Source: Actinoplanes couchii
GTDB lineage: Bacteria > Actinomycetota > Actinomycetes > Mycobacteriales > Micromonosporaceae
Length of the DNA: 63,637 bases
Assembly: GCF_016862075.1 (NCBI RefSeq)
Contig: NZ_BOMG01000118.1
Coordinates: 1-63,637, forward strand
Direction: 5' to 3'
Below the pieces are notes generated by a model, which did not search any database, was not told the DNA's origin, and saw only the letters and a program-made list of their open reading frames with translations. Shown piece by piece: positions 42,116 through 51,546 of the stretch; within the stretch, counting starts at the first letter, position 1; every line of letters begins with the position of its first letter. The position numbers were made by a program, and so were the translations under genes.

Positions 42116-44755
42116 TTACGACCGCTGCTCCGAGGCAGGTGAACGGCCCTCGCCCGGGCGGCTGCTCGCTTCCAGCTCGGCGATCCGGGCCAGCGTCCCG
42201 GCCGCCGGGCCGGTCACGTGTGCCGCCCGGGCCCGGGCCGCTCGCGCCGTGGCCGTCACCAGGGCGGTGTCACCCCGGCGCAGATGCAGCTCGATCCGGC
42301 GCAGGTCGCTGAGCAGCTGGTCACTGACGTGCGGGGTGCCGAAGCGGGCGGCCAGCGTGTCGGCCTCGTCCAGGTCGGCGAGTGCGCCGTCGAGATCGTC
42401 GCGCAGCCGGGAGCGCATCGGCAGGACGGCGGCTCGGCCCCAGTCGTCGCCCGCCCGGTGGAAGCAGGCCAGGGAGGCGTCCACGTGGGCGCGCATCCGG
42501 ACCGGGTCACCCGCGTCGCCGGCGATCTCGGCCAGGAACATGTGGGACAGTCCGGACAGCCAGCCGTCGTCGCCGGCGGCCAGCTCCCCGAATTGCGTGA
42601 CCGCGTCGCCGTGGCCCGTCAGGAACAGCAGGATCGGGCCGAACACGCGCTGGTGGGCCGGTAGCTCCGCATGACCGGTCAGCCGCCGGGCCAGGCCGAG
42701 GGCGCCCGGCGGGGTCGCGGCCCGGTTGATCAGCAGGACCGCTTCGGCACAGTCACGTTCCGGGCCCGGGCTGCCGCCGGGGATCGCCAGCGCCCGCTCC
42801 AGCCAGTGGGCCCCGTCGTCCTGGCGGCCGGTTCGCTGCCAGTACCAGGTCAGGGCGAGCGCCAGCGTGATCGCGCCGGCCGGGTTCCGCACCGTGCACA
42901 GGTGGCGCAGGGCGGCGAGGGTGTTGTCGTACTCGGCATCGATCGCGGTCATGGCCGGATCCCAGCGTGCCGCCAGTTCAGTGAAGTGGGCCGCGGCTCG
43001 ATCGCGGGCGTCGTTATCGGTCAGGCGGCTCAACCCGTACTCACGAATGGTCTCCAGGGTCCGGTAGCGTCCGGACTCCGGCACGAGCTGCAGCAGCGAC
43101 CTGTCGACCAGGGCGGCGAGCAGGTCCGGGACGTCGGCGGCGGGCACGACGGTGCCGGCGCAGACGGCGGTCGCCGAGGCCGCGGTGACACCGCCGGGCA
43201 GGACGGCGATGCGCTCGGCGACGACGCGCTCCGGTTCGCCGAGCGTCTCTCAGCTCCAGGCGATGACCGCGTGCAGACTGCGGTGCCGTTCGGGCGCTGC
43301 CGGGTCACCCTCGGTGAGTAGTCCGAACCGGTCAGCGAGCCCGGCGGCCAACTCGGCGAGCGACAGCGTCCGCAACCGCGCCGCGGCCAGTTCCAGCGCG
43401 AGCGGCATGCCGTCCAGTCGCCGCACCACCTCGATCACCGTCGGCAGATCAAGATCGATCTCCGGTTGTACGGCTGTGGCCCGCGCAGCGAACAACACCA
43501 CCGCGTCCGTACGGCGTGCCTCGTCCGGACCGGCCCCCGCCACGGGCAACGTCAGCGGCCCGAGGGGCACGAGAGTCTCCCCGTCGACCGCGAGCGGCGC
43601 ACGGCTGGTGGCGAGCACCCGCAGGTCCGGGCAGCGGTACAGCAGCGCGACGACCAGCCCGGCGACGGCGTCGACGAGGTGCTCGCAGTTGTCGGCGACC
43701 AGCAGCCCGGGCCGTCCGGCGAGCTCCTCGGCGAGAAGGTCGAGCGTCGGCCGCCGCCCGCCACCATGCACCCCGATCCCGGCCAGCACCGCCGCCGCGA
43801 CCTTGGACTCCGTCCCTTCCGCGACCGCTCCGAGGTCGGCGAACCAGACGTCCTCGGGGTGTCGGCGGGCCGCTTCCCGCGCGAGCCGCGTCTTTCCCGC
43901 GCCGCCCGGGCCCAGAACGGTGACCAGGCGTCCGGTGGTGAGCAGCATCCCGATCCGGGCGAGTTCACCGACCCGGCCGACGAAGCCGGTCGCCGCCTGC
44001 CATCCGGGTCGCAGCAGCTGCCGATGCCGTTCCCGCAAGGCGGATCCCGGATCGGCGCCCAGATCGTCGGCCAAGGATTGCCGGGCCCGCTCGTGGACGG
44101 CCAGCGCCCCGGCCTGCCGCCCGGTCGCGGCGAGCGCGTCCATCAGGAGCCCGGCCGCCCGCTCATGAACCACAGGTTCCGCCACCAACCGGGTCAGCCT
44201 GGCCACGGCGGATTCCGCACGCCCCTGTGCAATTTCGGTCTCCGCAAGGTCCAGGACCACCTCAACCGACATCCGGGCCAGCCGACTCGCCACCAGCGGA
44301 GCAACCGCCGCAACCGCCTCGGGCACACTGCCCGGTTCCCCACCCCACAACCCGACGGCCTCGGCGAGAGCGGCTCCCGGGCCACCCGACCACAACTCTT
44401 CCCGCCCGGCCTCGGCCAGGTGCTCGAACCGCAGCGAGTCCACGTCGCGGGGATCCACCGCCAGCCGATAGCCCCCGGCCACCCGGGTGAGTACGCCGGG
44501 ATCAGCTCCCACCTCGGTCAAGGCGCGGCGCAGCCTGCTGCCGAGGGCGTGCAGGGCAGCGGCGACCCCGGCCGGCGGCTGCTCACCCCAGATCGCCTCG
44601 ATCAGATCATCGGGTGGAACCGGCCGCCCACCGGCCAGGGCCAACCGCACGACCAGCCCCCGCAAGCGCAGACCCGGAAGAGACACGACCTTTTCGCCGT
44701 ACGTCACCGCGAAGCCCCCGAGCAGGGTGACCCGAAGCCGTGCCGTCCCGTCCAT
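42116..44755 (-). pseudogene. SARP/AfsR-like regulator with in-frame TGA stop
   Basis: An 880-codon frame broken once. Codons 1-501 hold an OmpR-type winged helix (TLLGGFAVTYGEK...), a bacterial transcriptional activation domain (about residues 90-240) and an NB-ARC-like ATPase with Walker A GPGGAGKT near residue 275. At codon 502 (43250-43252) a TGA replaces the Trp of the conserved AVIAWSW motif. The same frame then continues without other stops to 42116 with a natural winged helix and TPR-like tail. It may be a recent nonsense mutation; the C-terminal piece could be restarted at 43147. Such regulators usually control secondary-metabolite genes, none of which is seen here. Confidence 0.85.
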
Positions 44756-44851
44756 CACCACATCCTCGCGCGCTCCGTGACAGCGCCGTGTTCGCCCCGT
44801 GTCAGCGCCCCGCCGCAGTCTTCCCCCGAGCCGAGAATCCAGGAGGACATC

Positions 44852-45475
44852 GTGAACGGTCTCAAGACCCCGGCAGGAACCGCACTGGCAGCCGGAGCGG
44901 GCATCTACTTCACCGCCGAGTTCATCACCGCGGCAGCGTGGACGGACCCGCCGTACAGCTACACCTACCACTTCATCAGCAACCTCGGAGTGCACGGCCC
45001 GGCAACCGTGCTCGGCCAGTTCATGTACTCACCCCTGGCCTGGCTGATGAACACCGGCTTCGTCCTGTTCGGCCTGGCTGTCCTGGCAGGTGTCCTGATG
45101 CTGCGAGGACTGCCGACCGGACGCCGCCTGGCCCTGGTCACCACCGCAGCGGTGCTGGCAGTCGGCAGCACCCTGGTGGCGCTGTTCCCCGGCTCCGACG
45201 AGGACTCGCTGTGGCACGGCCTGGGCGCGCTGGCAGCCTTCGGCGGAGGCAACACCCTGGCGATCCTGCTCGGCCGCGCACACCGGCAGCTCGGCATCTC
45301 CCAACGCCTGGGCCGAACCCTGGTGATCCTCGGCATCCTCGGCTTCGTGTCGCTGGCGCTCTACCTGACCGTGGCAACGTCAACCGGAGTCCTGATCGGC
45401 CTGACCGAACGAGGCGTCATCTACCCGTTCCTGATCGGCTTCCTCCTGCTGGGAACCTCCCGACCCCGCCGATAG
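44852..45475 (+). CDS. DUF998 family membrane protein
   Basis: A 207-residue membrane protein with six TM segments and the DUF998 motifs HFISNLGVHGP and DSLWHGLGALAAFGGGN. GTG 44852 has an excellent AGGAGGA ribosome-binding site at 44841-44847. Divergent from the SARP-like regulator (96-bp gap), which may control it. Confidence 0.82.
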   Translation: MNGLKTPAGTALAAGAGIYFTAEFITAAAWTDPPYSYTYHFISNLGVHGPATVLGQFMYSPLAWLMNTGFVLFGLAVLAGVLMLRGLPTGRRLALVTTAAVLAVGSTLVALFPGSDEDSLWHGLGALAAFGGGNTLAILLGRAHRQLGISQRLGRTLVILGILGFVSLALYLTVATSTGVLIGLTERGVIYPFLIGFLLLGTSRPRR

Positions 45476-45480
45476 CCGCA

Positions 45481-45882
45481 TCAGTCCGGCCCGAGGGCGA
45501 ACCACCGACCGGGAACCACTTCCCGCAGCGAACCGGCCACAGCCAGCCTCCGGCAAGCCGCATTCACCACCGCGGTATCCAGCCCGTCACCGGCCGCTTC
45601 GTCAAGAAACCAGCGAACCCGCCAGGCGTCGAACGCCTCCACCCGCTCACCGGTCGCCGGATCGACAACGAGATCAACGTCGACCTCGCGCCCGTCATCA
45701 GCGACCATCCGGCAGCCGGCGCCGTGAACGAGGTACCGGATACCGCTCCGGGTGACCCCTTCCCGGGGCAATGTCCGAGCCGAACGAACAGCGGAAAGAA
45801 GACCCGCCACATCCGGGACAGGTGCCAGGTCCCGGATCAGACGCCCCCGGACCTCCCGAACGCCGGCAACATCATCGATCAC
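45481..45882 (-). CDS. Hypothetical protein
   Basis: A 133-residue acidic protein, no family recognised. The middle (VHGAGCRMVADDGREVDVDLV) predicts a beta hairpin and the C terminus is helical. The convergent DUF998 gene ends 5 bp before it. Confidence 0.55.
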   Translation of the reverse strand: MIDDVAGVREVRGRLIRDLAPVPDVAGLLSAVRSARTLPREGVTRSGIRYLVHGAGCRMVADDGREVDVDLVVDPATGERVEAFDAWRVRWFLDEAAGDGLDTAVVNAACRRLAVAGSLREVVPGRWFALGPD

Positions 45883-46063
45883 ACACCCGAGTATGCAAGG
45901 CCGGCGAACGAGCAGGCCGCTGCCCGCGTGCCTTGATCTTGCGGTGTCTGTTCCGACCGGCTACTTCGCCGCCGATGGTGGCCAGGTTTCGGGGACTGGC
46001 GGTGGTCCGGGCGGTCAGGGACGTGACGATCTCTCCGCCCCGGGCGGCCACCGCGGACAGCAG

Positions 46064-46621
46064 TCACCGGGAGAGCAGGGTGATCAGGGCGGTGGCGGCC
46101 AGCAGCAGAAAGGCCGGGACCAGGGACAGGACGCCGACGTTGAGGGCCCGGTACTTACGGGCGGCCACGTTGGCGTTGGCCCAGATCTGGCGGGTCAAGG
46201 CGTGCAGGAACGCCGGCCGGTCGGTGACCAGGTCGGTGTAGGCCCTGGTGAAACCGGGGGCGTCGGTGCCGAAGCGGTCGGCGATGCCCTGGTAGAAGAT
46301 CAGGCCCCCGGGGTCGCGGCCGGAGCGGCGGCGGGGCACCAGCGCCATCGACGCGGCCACGGCGACGACGGTGATCGTGGCCGCGCAGAGCGAGGCGACG
46401 ACGACGAGGACCGGGCCGCGCGGGGTGGCCGTGTTGACCAGGCTGTAGAGCAGTCCACCGGCGACACCGGCCGCGGCGAGTGTCGCGGCGGCCTTGCTCT
46501 CCGCGTGTTTGATCCACTCGACGACCAGGAGCAGGGTGCGCCAGGCGTCTTCCGGAGTGGCGTCGGGTTCGGGGGGCGGTGGCGGGACTTGAGCGTGGCG
46601 GCGGCGGAACACAGTCGCCAA
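46064..46621 (-). CDS. Pycsar-type transmembrane effector (PycTM-like)
   Basis: A 185-residue protein with the pattern of the Pycsar effector TM family: WIKHAESKAAATLAAAGV leading into the first TM helix, a second TM helix, PRRRSGRDPGGLIFYQGIA, and a last TM helix after QIWANANVAARKYRAL. These proteins sense a cyclic nucleotide and are thought to damage the membrane when activated. TTG 46621 is chosen because AAGGAGG lies 5 bases upstream; a GTG at 46672 is an alternative. It is the last gene of the CATRA operon, 52 bp after the cyclase-like protein, with a small CACTGT/ACAGTG inverted repeat (46644-46669) in between. Confidence 0.82.
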   Translation of the reverse strand: MATVFRRRHAQVPPPPPEPDATPEDAWRTLLLVVEWIKHAESKAAATLAAAGVAGGLLYSLVNTATPRGPVLVVVASLCAATITVVAVAASMALVPRRRSGRDPGGLIFYQGIADRFGTDAPGFTRAYTDLVTDRPAFLHALTRQIWANANVAARKYRALNVGVLSLVPAFLLLAATALITLLSR

Positions 46622-46673
46622 GGTCACCTCCTTCGATGTCACCCACTGTACCGATCCACCTCCACAGTGCACA

Positions 46674-48314
46674 TCAACCCTGGGGCACCCACAGCCAGGC
46701 CCGTTCGGCGTACTCCTTGTTGCCGATCCGGCACGGGGTGAGCGTGCCGGGCGGCATCCGGGCCCAATCCTCTTTGATCACGAAGCGGTGCAGGATGTCC
46801 GAGATCGCCGCCACCAGGTCCACACCGGGGTTCGCCGTGGCCGCCTTGCGCAGCTGGGAGCTCTCGAGCAGGCGATGGGCCTCGATGGCGACCTCACCGC
46901 TGAAACCGATCGCTCCGGGACCGAACGTGCCAACCGCCGCCGACGCGCGCAGCCGGATACGGTCCTGGTAGATGTCGTTGTCGGCGGCGAGTTCCTGGAC
47001 CAGCGCCTCCAGGAACCGGGGCAGCGCGAGATGCAACTGTTCGGCGGCCGGCAGGATGACCTTCTGATCGTCGCCGAGCCCCTGCCGGGGCAGCTCGTCG
47101 AGGTCCAGGGACAACCGGCCGAACGTCGCGCGCATGATCGCGACGAGCCGTTCCTGAGCGCGCGATCGGGCCGGCCCGGACCGGCGGGTGAAGGCGACGA
47201 TGTCGACCGCGAGGCACATCCGCAGGTCGAGCCGGTCGGCGACGACGGGTGCGGGAGGAGGCTCCGGGGCTCGCAGCACCGACCGGAACGGACCGGCCGG
47301 GGAACCGTGGACCGTGTCCAGCCGCCTGGCGAGGTTCTCCAGGTAGGCGATGTCGTCGGGCACCCGTTCCAGAACCGCCGCGGCGATCTCGTCACCGTCC
47401 AGCCGGGGCGTGAACGCCTTGGACATGTTGGCGGCCGCGATCTCGGCCGTACGCAGCAGGTTCCGCAGTTCGTGGAGGGTTCCGGCCACCGTCTCCACGT
47501 CGCCGGCCAGCAGGTCCGCGGGACCGGCAGGTGGGCCGAGGTGCGCACTGACCTGGTCGTGCAGGGCGCGCAGGCCGGCGCCGTCACCGCGCAGCCGCGA
47601 CTCGTAGCGCAGTTTCGCGGCGTGCATCAGATAGCGCCCGAGCGGCGGGATGGTGACACTGCCGTCGGACCAGGTCAGGTCGCTGAGTTCGCGGTCCTGA
47701 TCGAGACCGGACAGGACGACCAGGCGACGGTCCGGGTCGTCGCCGAGCGGCGAGATCTCCCAGAGGACGATTCCCGCGCCGGTACGCCGTTCGGACCGCC
47801 ACCAGCCCGGCGAGTCCCCGGAGGTGGCCGGCAGAACCGCCCGGGCCCCGTCGGCGAGCGTGACCGGGTCGGCGTCCGGGGCGGGGGTCTTGCCCTGCAG
47901 GATCAGCGCCGTGCCGAGCATCGCCGTGACACCGTCCACGGTGAGCTGTTCCCACCAGCGCAGGTAGTCGGTCCAGCCGAACGGGACGGCCGGGCCGAGC
48001 CGCTCCCGGCCCGCGCCGATCGGCCACGCGAACACCACCGACAGGTTGAGCACGTCGTGGCTGCGCCGCAGAATGGCCTGCCTGTCGGAGCCGAGGTCCT
48101 GCTGGGCGGCGACGACCTGGAAGGGCCCGGTTCCGGGCCATTGGCCGGGCAGGTCCACGGCGGGCACACCCCGGATCGGTTCGGTCATCCGCAGTTCGGT
48201 GCGGCACCGGGACCAGATCCCGGCGAGCTGACCCCGGGCGGTGCCGGCGTGCGGCCCGTCCGCCGGGGCGAAGAGATGGGCGATGAACTCCTGCTCAGCG
48301 GGTGACCCGGTCAT
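46674..48314 (-). CDS. CATRA-N protein with class III nucleotide-cyclase-like domain
   Basis: A 546-residue protein. Residues 1-230 match the CATRA N-terminal domain (EQEFIAHLFAPADGP, LRRSHDVLNLSVVFAWP, HAAKLRYESRLR). A helical linker (about 270-340) follows. Residues 362-490 resemble a class III nucleotide cyclase of the Pycsar type: first metal Asp371 in LAVDIVAFTRR, GLGDD at 412-416 with the second metal Asp, then RLRASAAVG and GEVAIEAHRLLES. The usual transition-state Asn before ARL is not present (Ile in its place), so activity is uncertain. Starts ATG 48314 (GTG 48317/48320 also possible). It overlaps the small CATRA-associated gene and precedes the PycTM-like gene. Confidence 0.78.
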   Translation of the reverse strand: MTGSPAEQEFIAHLFAPADGPHAGTARGQLAGIWSRCRTELRMTEPIRGVPAVDLPGQWPGTGPFQVVAAQQDLGSDRQAILRRSHDVLNLSVVFAWPIGAGRERLGPAVPFGWTDYLRWWEQLTVDGVTAMLGTALILQGKTPAPDADPVTLADGARAVLPATSGDSPGWWRSERRTGAGIVLWEISPLGDDPDRRLVVLSGLDQDRELSDLTWSDGSVTIPPLGRYLMHAAKLRYESRLRGDGAGLRALHDQVSAHLGPPAGPADLLAGDVETVAGTLHELRNLLRTAEIAAANMSKAFTPRLDGDEIAAAVLERVPDDIAYLENLARRLDTVHGSPAGPFRSVLRAPEPPPAPVVADRLDLRMCLAVDIVAFTRRSGPARSRAQERLVAIMRATFGRLSLDLDELPRQGLGDDQKVILPAAEQLHLALPRFLEALVQELAADNDIYQDRIRLRASAAVGTFGPGAIGFSGEVAIEAHRLLESSQLRKAATANPGVDLVAAISDILHRFVIKEDWARMPPGTLTPCRIGNKEYAERAWLWVPQG

Positions 48315-48669
48315 CACCACCGCCGAGGTCGCGGCCGGACGTGCTGGGCAGGGCCTCGCCGATCGCGTTCACCAGGCGGTTCTGCCGTTCGGTGATCGAC
48401 GGGTCCGGCCGGTCGACCTCGCGGGTGCCGATCCGGTTCACCCGGACCGGCCCGAACAGTTCGAGGTCGGTGGTGGCCCGGCGCAGCTCCTCGTCGTCCC
48501 CGGCGGTGAAGGCCCGCTCCATCCGGTCGAGGATCGTCCCGATCTGGTTCCAGCGTTCGGTGGGGAGCATCCACAGCGGCAGGTCGCCCAGCACGGCCAG
48601 GGCGTCTTCCAGTGTCTCGGTATCCCAGTGTCCGTCCACGATCACCCATCGTAGTGTGTCCCGGCGCAC
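48295..48669 (-). CDS. CATRA-associated small protein
   Basis: A 124-residue protein with the pattern of the CATRA-associated small protein family: DALAVLGDLPLWMLPTERWN, then DDEELRRATTDLELFGPVRV and RIG, and ITERQNRLVNAIG. First gene of the three-gene operon; its end overlaps the start of the CATRA-cyclase gene. Function unknown; thought to be a regulator or adaptor in CATRA conflict systems. Confidence 0.78.
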   Translation of the reverse strand: MRRDTLRWVIVDGHWDTETLEDALAVLGDLPLWMLPTERWNQIGTILDRMERAFTAGDDEELRRATTDLELFGPVRVNRIGTREVDRPDPSITERQNRLVNAIGEALPSTSGRDLGGGDDRVTR

Positions 48670-48704
48670 ACTGACAGGACACGACGCCCGGTAGATTGAC
48701 GCCG

Positions 48705-49358
48705 GTGCGCCTTCTCCTGACCTCCTGCGGCCTGAGCAACAACACGCTCGTCGAGGCCCTGCGTGACCTGCTCGGCAAGCCGTTCGCGGAGGCGAACGTG
48801 GTGGTCCTGCCGACCGCGACGGTGGCCGAGCCCGGCGATCACGGATGGATGCTCGACGATCTGGCCCGGCTGCGCGCGCTCGGCTGGAACGAGCTGAGCC
48901 TGCTCGCCCTCAACGGGCTGCCGGACGCCGTGGTCGCCGGGCGGCTGGCGCGGGCCGACGTCGTCTACGCGACCGGCGGCAACCACTACCACCTGGCCCG
49001 CAGCCTCTCCCCCGAACTGTTCGACCTGGTCGCGGAGAAGGTGTGGGTGGGTGCCAGCGCCGGTTCGATGATCTTCAGCCGGGCATTGAACGCGCACTCC
49101 GCGGCCGTGATGGGTGACCTCGCCGACCTGCACGCGCTGGGCGAGCAGGACGTCACCTCGCCGTTCGCCCGGTTCGACTGGTACCTCAAGCCGCACCTGC
49201 ACTCCCCCGACTTCCCGGACCGCGACGACGCCTGGGCGAAGAACCTGGAGGCGACCGCCGGCTTCCCGCTCTACCTGCTCGACGACGATTCAGCCGTTCG
49301 GGTACGCGGCGACGAGGTGGACGTGGTCTCCGAGGGGGTCTGGCAGCACCATCGGTGA
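48705..49358 (+). CDS. Peptidase E (S51 dipeptidase)
   Basis: A 217-residue S51 family serine peptidase: nucleophile Ser about 120 in VGASAGSM, with the ATGGNHYHLA loop and a C-terminal LLDDDSAVRV. It hydrolyses Asp-X dipeptides or acts like cyanophycinase. GTG 48705 fits the family start; TTG 48696 is in frame upstream. Divergent from the CATRA operon with only 35 bp between, but no known functional link. Confidence 0.85.
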   Translation: MRLLLTSCGLSNNTLVEALRDLLGKPFAEANVVVLPTATVAEPGDHGWMLDDLARLRALGWNELSLLALNGLPDAVVAGRLARADVVYATGGNHYHLARSLSPELFDLVAEKVWVGASAGSMIFSRALNAHSAAVMGDLADLHALGEQDVTSPFARFDWYLKPHLHSPDFPDRDDAWAKNLEATAGFPLYLLDDDSAVRVRGDEVDVVSEGVWQHHR

Positions 49359-49441
49359 TGCCGGGCTGTTCACACAGCCGACGCTTGAAGATCATCTTTT
49401 ACCGGTTCTACTGTCGACCACCGGCACGGACACTGTCCGGC

Positions 49442-50149
49442 GTGTCTTCGCAATACCTCCGCGCCCTGATCGCGCTGGCCGTGATCGGGGCGGTCGTCAC
49501 GACGCCCGATCCGGCGTCCGCACATCCGTTCGGTGACCCGCAGACCGTGGTCGTCTCTCTCGACGATCAAAGGCCTGATGTCGTACGCGTGAAATGGCGC
49601 GTCGGTGGACCCGACGATCTGACCGTACTGGGCATGTCGCTCGGCCTGATCCCGCCGGACCGGGCCCGCGCCGACGGCACCGTCGACTACCGGTACACCG
49701 ACCCGGGCGTGGTCGGCGCCTCCCGCGAGTTCACCGGCTACCTGCTGGACAGGATCACGGTCAACGACGGGACCACCCCCTGCGCCGGTACGGTCGAGCC
49801 GGTGCTCGCCCTGGCCCTCAAGGGTGCGACAGCCGACTTCACCTGCGGGCGCCCGGTGACCGAGGCGACCGTGGCGGTCCGGATGCTGACCGACCTGCAC
49901 CCCGCCTACCGGACCATGGCGACCGGCTCGAACGGGGAACGCGCCGTCTACGACCGGGACAACGACAGCCACGTCTGGGCACTGACCGAAACCGCGGGCG
50001 GCCGGGACGCGTTCCTGCAGATCGCAGCAGTGCTCGGCGGAATCCTGCTGCTGGCCGCCGGCACGTGGCTGCTCCGCTCCTCGCGCCGTCCTTCGCTGCG
50101 CCGTCCTTCGCTGCGCCGTCCTTCGCTGCGCCGGCGGGTGGCGTCGTGA
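49442..50149 (+). CDS. Secreted/membrane-anchored protein paired with a NicO transporter
   Basis: A 235-residue protein: signal peptide (cleavage near SAHPFG), a beta-rich extracellular domain beginning GDPQTVVVSLDD, a TM helix (about 195-215) and a basic C terminus containing three RRPSL units. Such proteins are commonly encoded just before NicO/RcnA-type metal transporters and probably act with them. Overlaps the transporter gene by 4 nt. Confidence 0.75.
   Translation: MSSQYLRALIALAVIGAVVTTPDPASAHPFGDPQTVVVSLDDQRPDVVRVKWRVGGPDDLTVLGMSLGLIPPDRARADGTVDYRYTDPGVVGASREFTGYLLDRITVNDGTTPCAGTVEPVLALALKGATADFTCGRPVTEATVAVRMLTDLHPAYRTMATGSNGERAVYDRDNDSHVWALTETAGGRDAFLQIAAVLGGILLLAAGTWLLRSSRRPSLRRPSLRRPSLRRRVAS
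50084..50128 (+). repeat. Three 15-bp perfect tandem repeats
   Basis: Three identical copies of CGCCGTCCTTCGCTG start at 50084, 50099 and 50114. They encode RRPSL units in the cytoplasmic tail of the protein above and are prone to slippage. Confidence 0.93.
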
Positions 50150-50916
50150 ACGGTTTCGCCGACCGGATGCAGGACCTGATCAACGTACCGGGAATCACGC
50201 CGTTGGCCTTTGTCTTCGCCTTCCTCGCCGGGGCGTGGCACGCGGTCATGCCCGGCCACGGCAAGACCCTGGCCGCCGCCTATCTGGCCGGCACGAGAGG
50301 CCGGATCCGCGACGCCGCCTGGCTCGGCGGATCAGTAGCGGTCATGCACACGGTGTCGGTCCTGGTGATCGGCGTGGCGTGGACGTTCCTGTCCCTGTCC
50401 GACGTGATGCAACTGGAGACCCTGACGACGTGGCTGCAGATAGCCGCCGGAGTCCTGGTGATCGCCACCGGCGCGTGGATGCTCCGCCGCCACCTGCACG
50501 GGCACTCCCACGACCACGACCACCACGGCCACCACCACCATCACCACGGCCACTCCCACGATCACGGCCATTCACACGACCACGAACGGCGCCCCGGCCT
50601 GCTGCTGCTCGGCATCTCCGGCGGGCTCACGCCCTCCCCGGCAGCGTTCCTGGTCCTGGTAACCGGCCTGTTCCTGGGCCGAGCCGGCTTCGCCCTGCTG
50701 ATGGTGATCACTTTCGGCATCGGCATGGCCGTAGTCCTGTTCGGCGTCGGCGCCCTGGCGGTGGCCGGCAGCTCCCTGGTGACCCGAAGCTCCCGCACCT
50801 ACGCCTTCTTGCAGAAAGCCACCAAGGTCACCCCACTGTTCGCAGCCGGAGGCGTAACCCTCTTCGGGGCCGGCCTGGTCACCGTCGCCGCGGTACACCT
50901 CGCCGGCCTGGCCTGA
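50146..50916 (+). CDS. Nickel/cobalt transporter, NicO family
   Basis: A 256-residue NicO/RcnA-like membrane protein: six TM segments, motif HAVMPGHGKTL near residue 26 and, between TM3 and TM4, a very His/Asp-rich loop (nucleotides 50503-50589) that should bind Ni or Co. Such proteins export or import Ni(II)/Co(II). GTG start overlaps the previous stop. Confidence 0.88.
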   Translation: MNGFADRMQDLINVPGITPLAFVFAFLAGAWHAVMPGHGKTLAAAYLAGTRGRIRDAAWLGGSVAVMHTVSVLVIGVAWTFLSLSDVMQLETLTTWLQIAAGVLVIATGAWMLRRHLHGHSHDHDHHGHHHHHHGHSHDHGHSHDHERRPGLLLLGISGGLTPSPAAFLVLVTGLFLGRAGFALLMVITFGIGMAVVLFGVGALAVAGSSLVTRSSRTYAFLQKATKVTPLFAAGGVTLFGAGLVTVAAVHLAGLA

Positions 50917-50948
50917 CCGCCCTCCTACCTCCCCCGCACGGGTGCCTC

Positions 50949-51173
50949 TCACGGCCCCGGGGACAGACGCAGGGAAGCCAGGCCCCGTTCGACAACCGCG
51001 GCGAGCAGGGCCGGGCGAGTGTGGTCGAGGTGATGGCCGCCGTGCTCGATCACCACCAGGAGGCGCTGCGGCAGGAACAGGTCCCAGTCGCCGACCGCGG
51101 CCGGGTAGTCGACCATCAACGTGTCGTCGCGGGCCGGGGCCTGCCGACAGTACAGCTCCGGCGTCGGGCTCAT
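50949..51173 (-). CDS. Small hypothetical protein
   Basis: A 74-residue frame from ATG 51173 (MSPTPELYCRQAPARDDTL). Contains QRLLVVIEHGGHHLDHTRPAL. No family recognised. It could belong to a family of small metal-related proteins, given the adjoining NicO gene and its His content, but this is a guess. Confidence 0.4.
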   Translation of the reverse strand: MSPTPELYCRQAPARDDTLMVDYPAAVGDWDLFLPQRLLVVIEHGGHHLDHTRPALLAAVVERGLASLRLSPGP

Positions 51174-51249
51174 CGGCCTCCCCTTCCGTGCGTCAGCGGT
51201 CCGGCTCACGGCGTACCGGGCTGCGGCGGGGCGTGCAAAGATTTCCGGC

Positions 51250-51546
51250 ATGAAAGACACCACGTCGGCGCTGGCCGGTATCCGCGCCGCGATCGACGAG
51301 TTGGACGCAGACCTCGTCCGCCTGCTCGCCCGGCGCGAGGACCTGGTTCGCCGCGCCGCCCCACTCAAGACCGACGGGCATTCGGTGCGGGCGCCGGAGA
51401 GGGTGGCGCAGGTGGTGGCCCGGGTCCGGGCCCTGGCCGACGAAGCCGGCGCGGACCCCGACCTGGTGGAGCGGATCTACCGCGACATGATCCAGGCATA
51501 CATCGACATGGAGACCGTCGAACACCGCCGGCTCACCGAGGGCTGA
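51250..51546 (+). CDS. Chorismate mutase-like protein
   Basis: A 98-residue AroQ-type (CM_2) protein: AGIRAAIDELDADLVRLLARREDLVRRAAPLK in the first helix, and the IYRDMIQAYIDMETVEHRRL third helix. Active-site Arg and Lys positions of the helices appear conserved. Converts chorismate to prephenate, or acts as isochorismate-pyruvate lyase; the standalone short form fits either. Confidence 0.8.
   Translation: MKDTTSALAGIRAAIDELDADLVRLLARREDLVRRAAPLKTDGHSVRAPERVAQVVARVRALADEAGADPDLVERIYRDMIQAYIDMETVEHRRLTEG

Noticed and set aside
42116..43147. Separate CDS for the C-terminal half of the SARP-like regulator
   Set aside because: The frame is continuous with the upstream half except for one TGA in a conserved Trp motif, so one broken gene is more likely.
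50503..50589. Repetitive CAC/GAC-rich stretch as a possible CRISPR or satellite
   Set aside because: It encodes the His/Asp-rich metal loop of the NicO transporter; there are no regular spacers.
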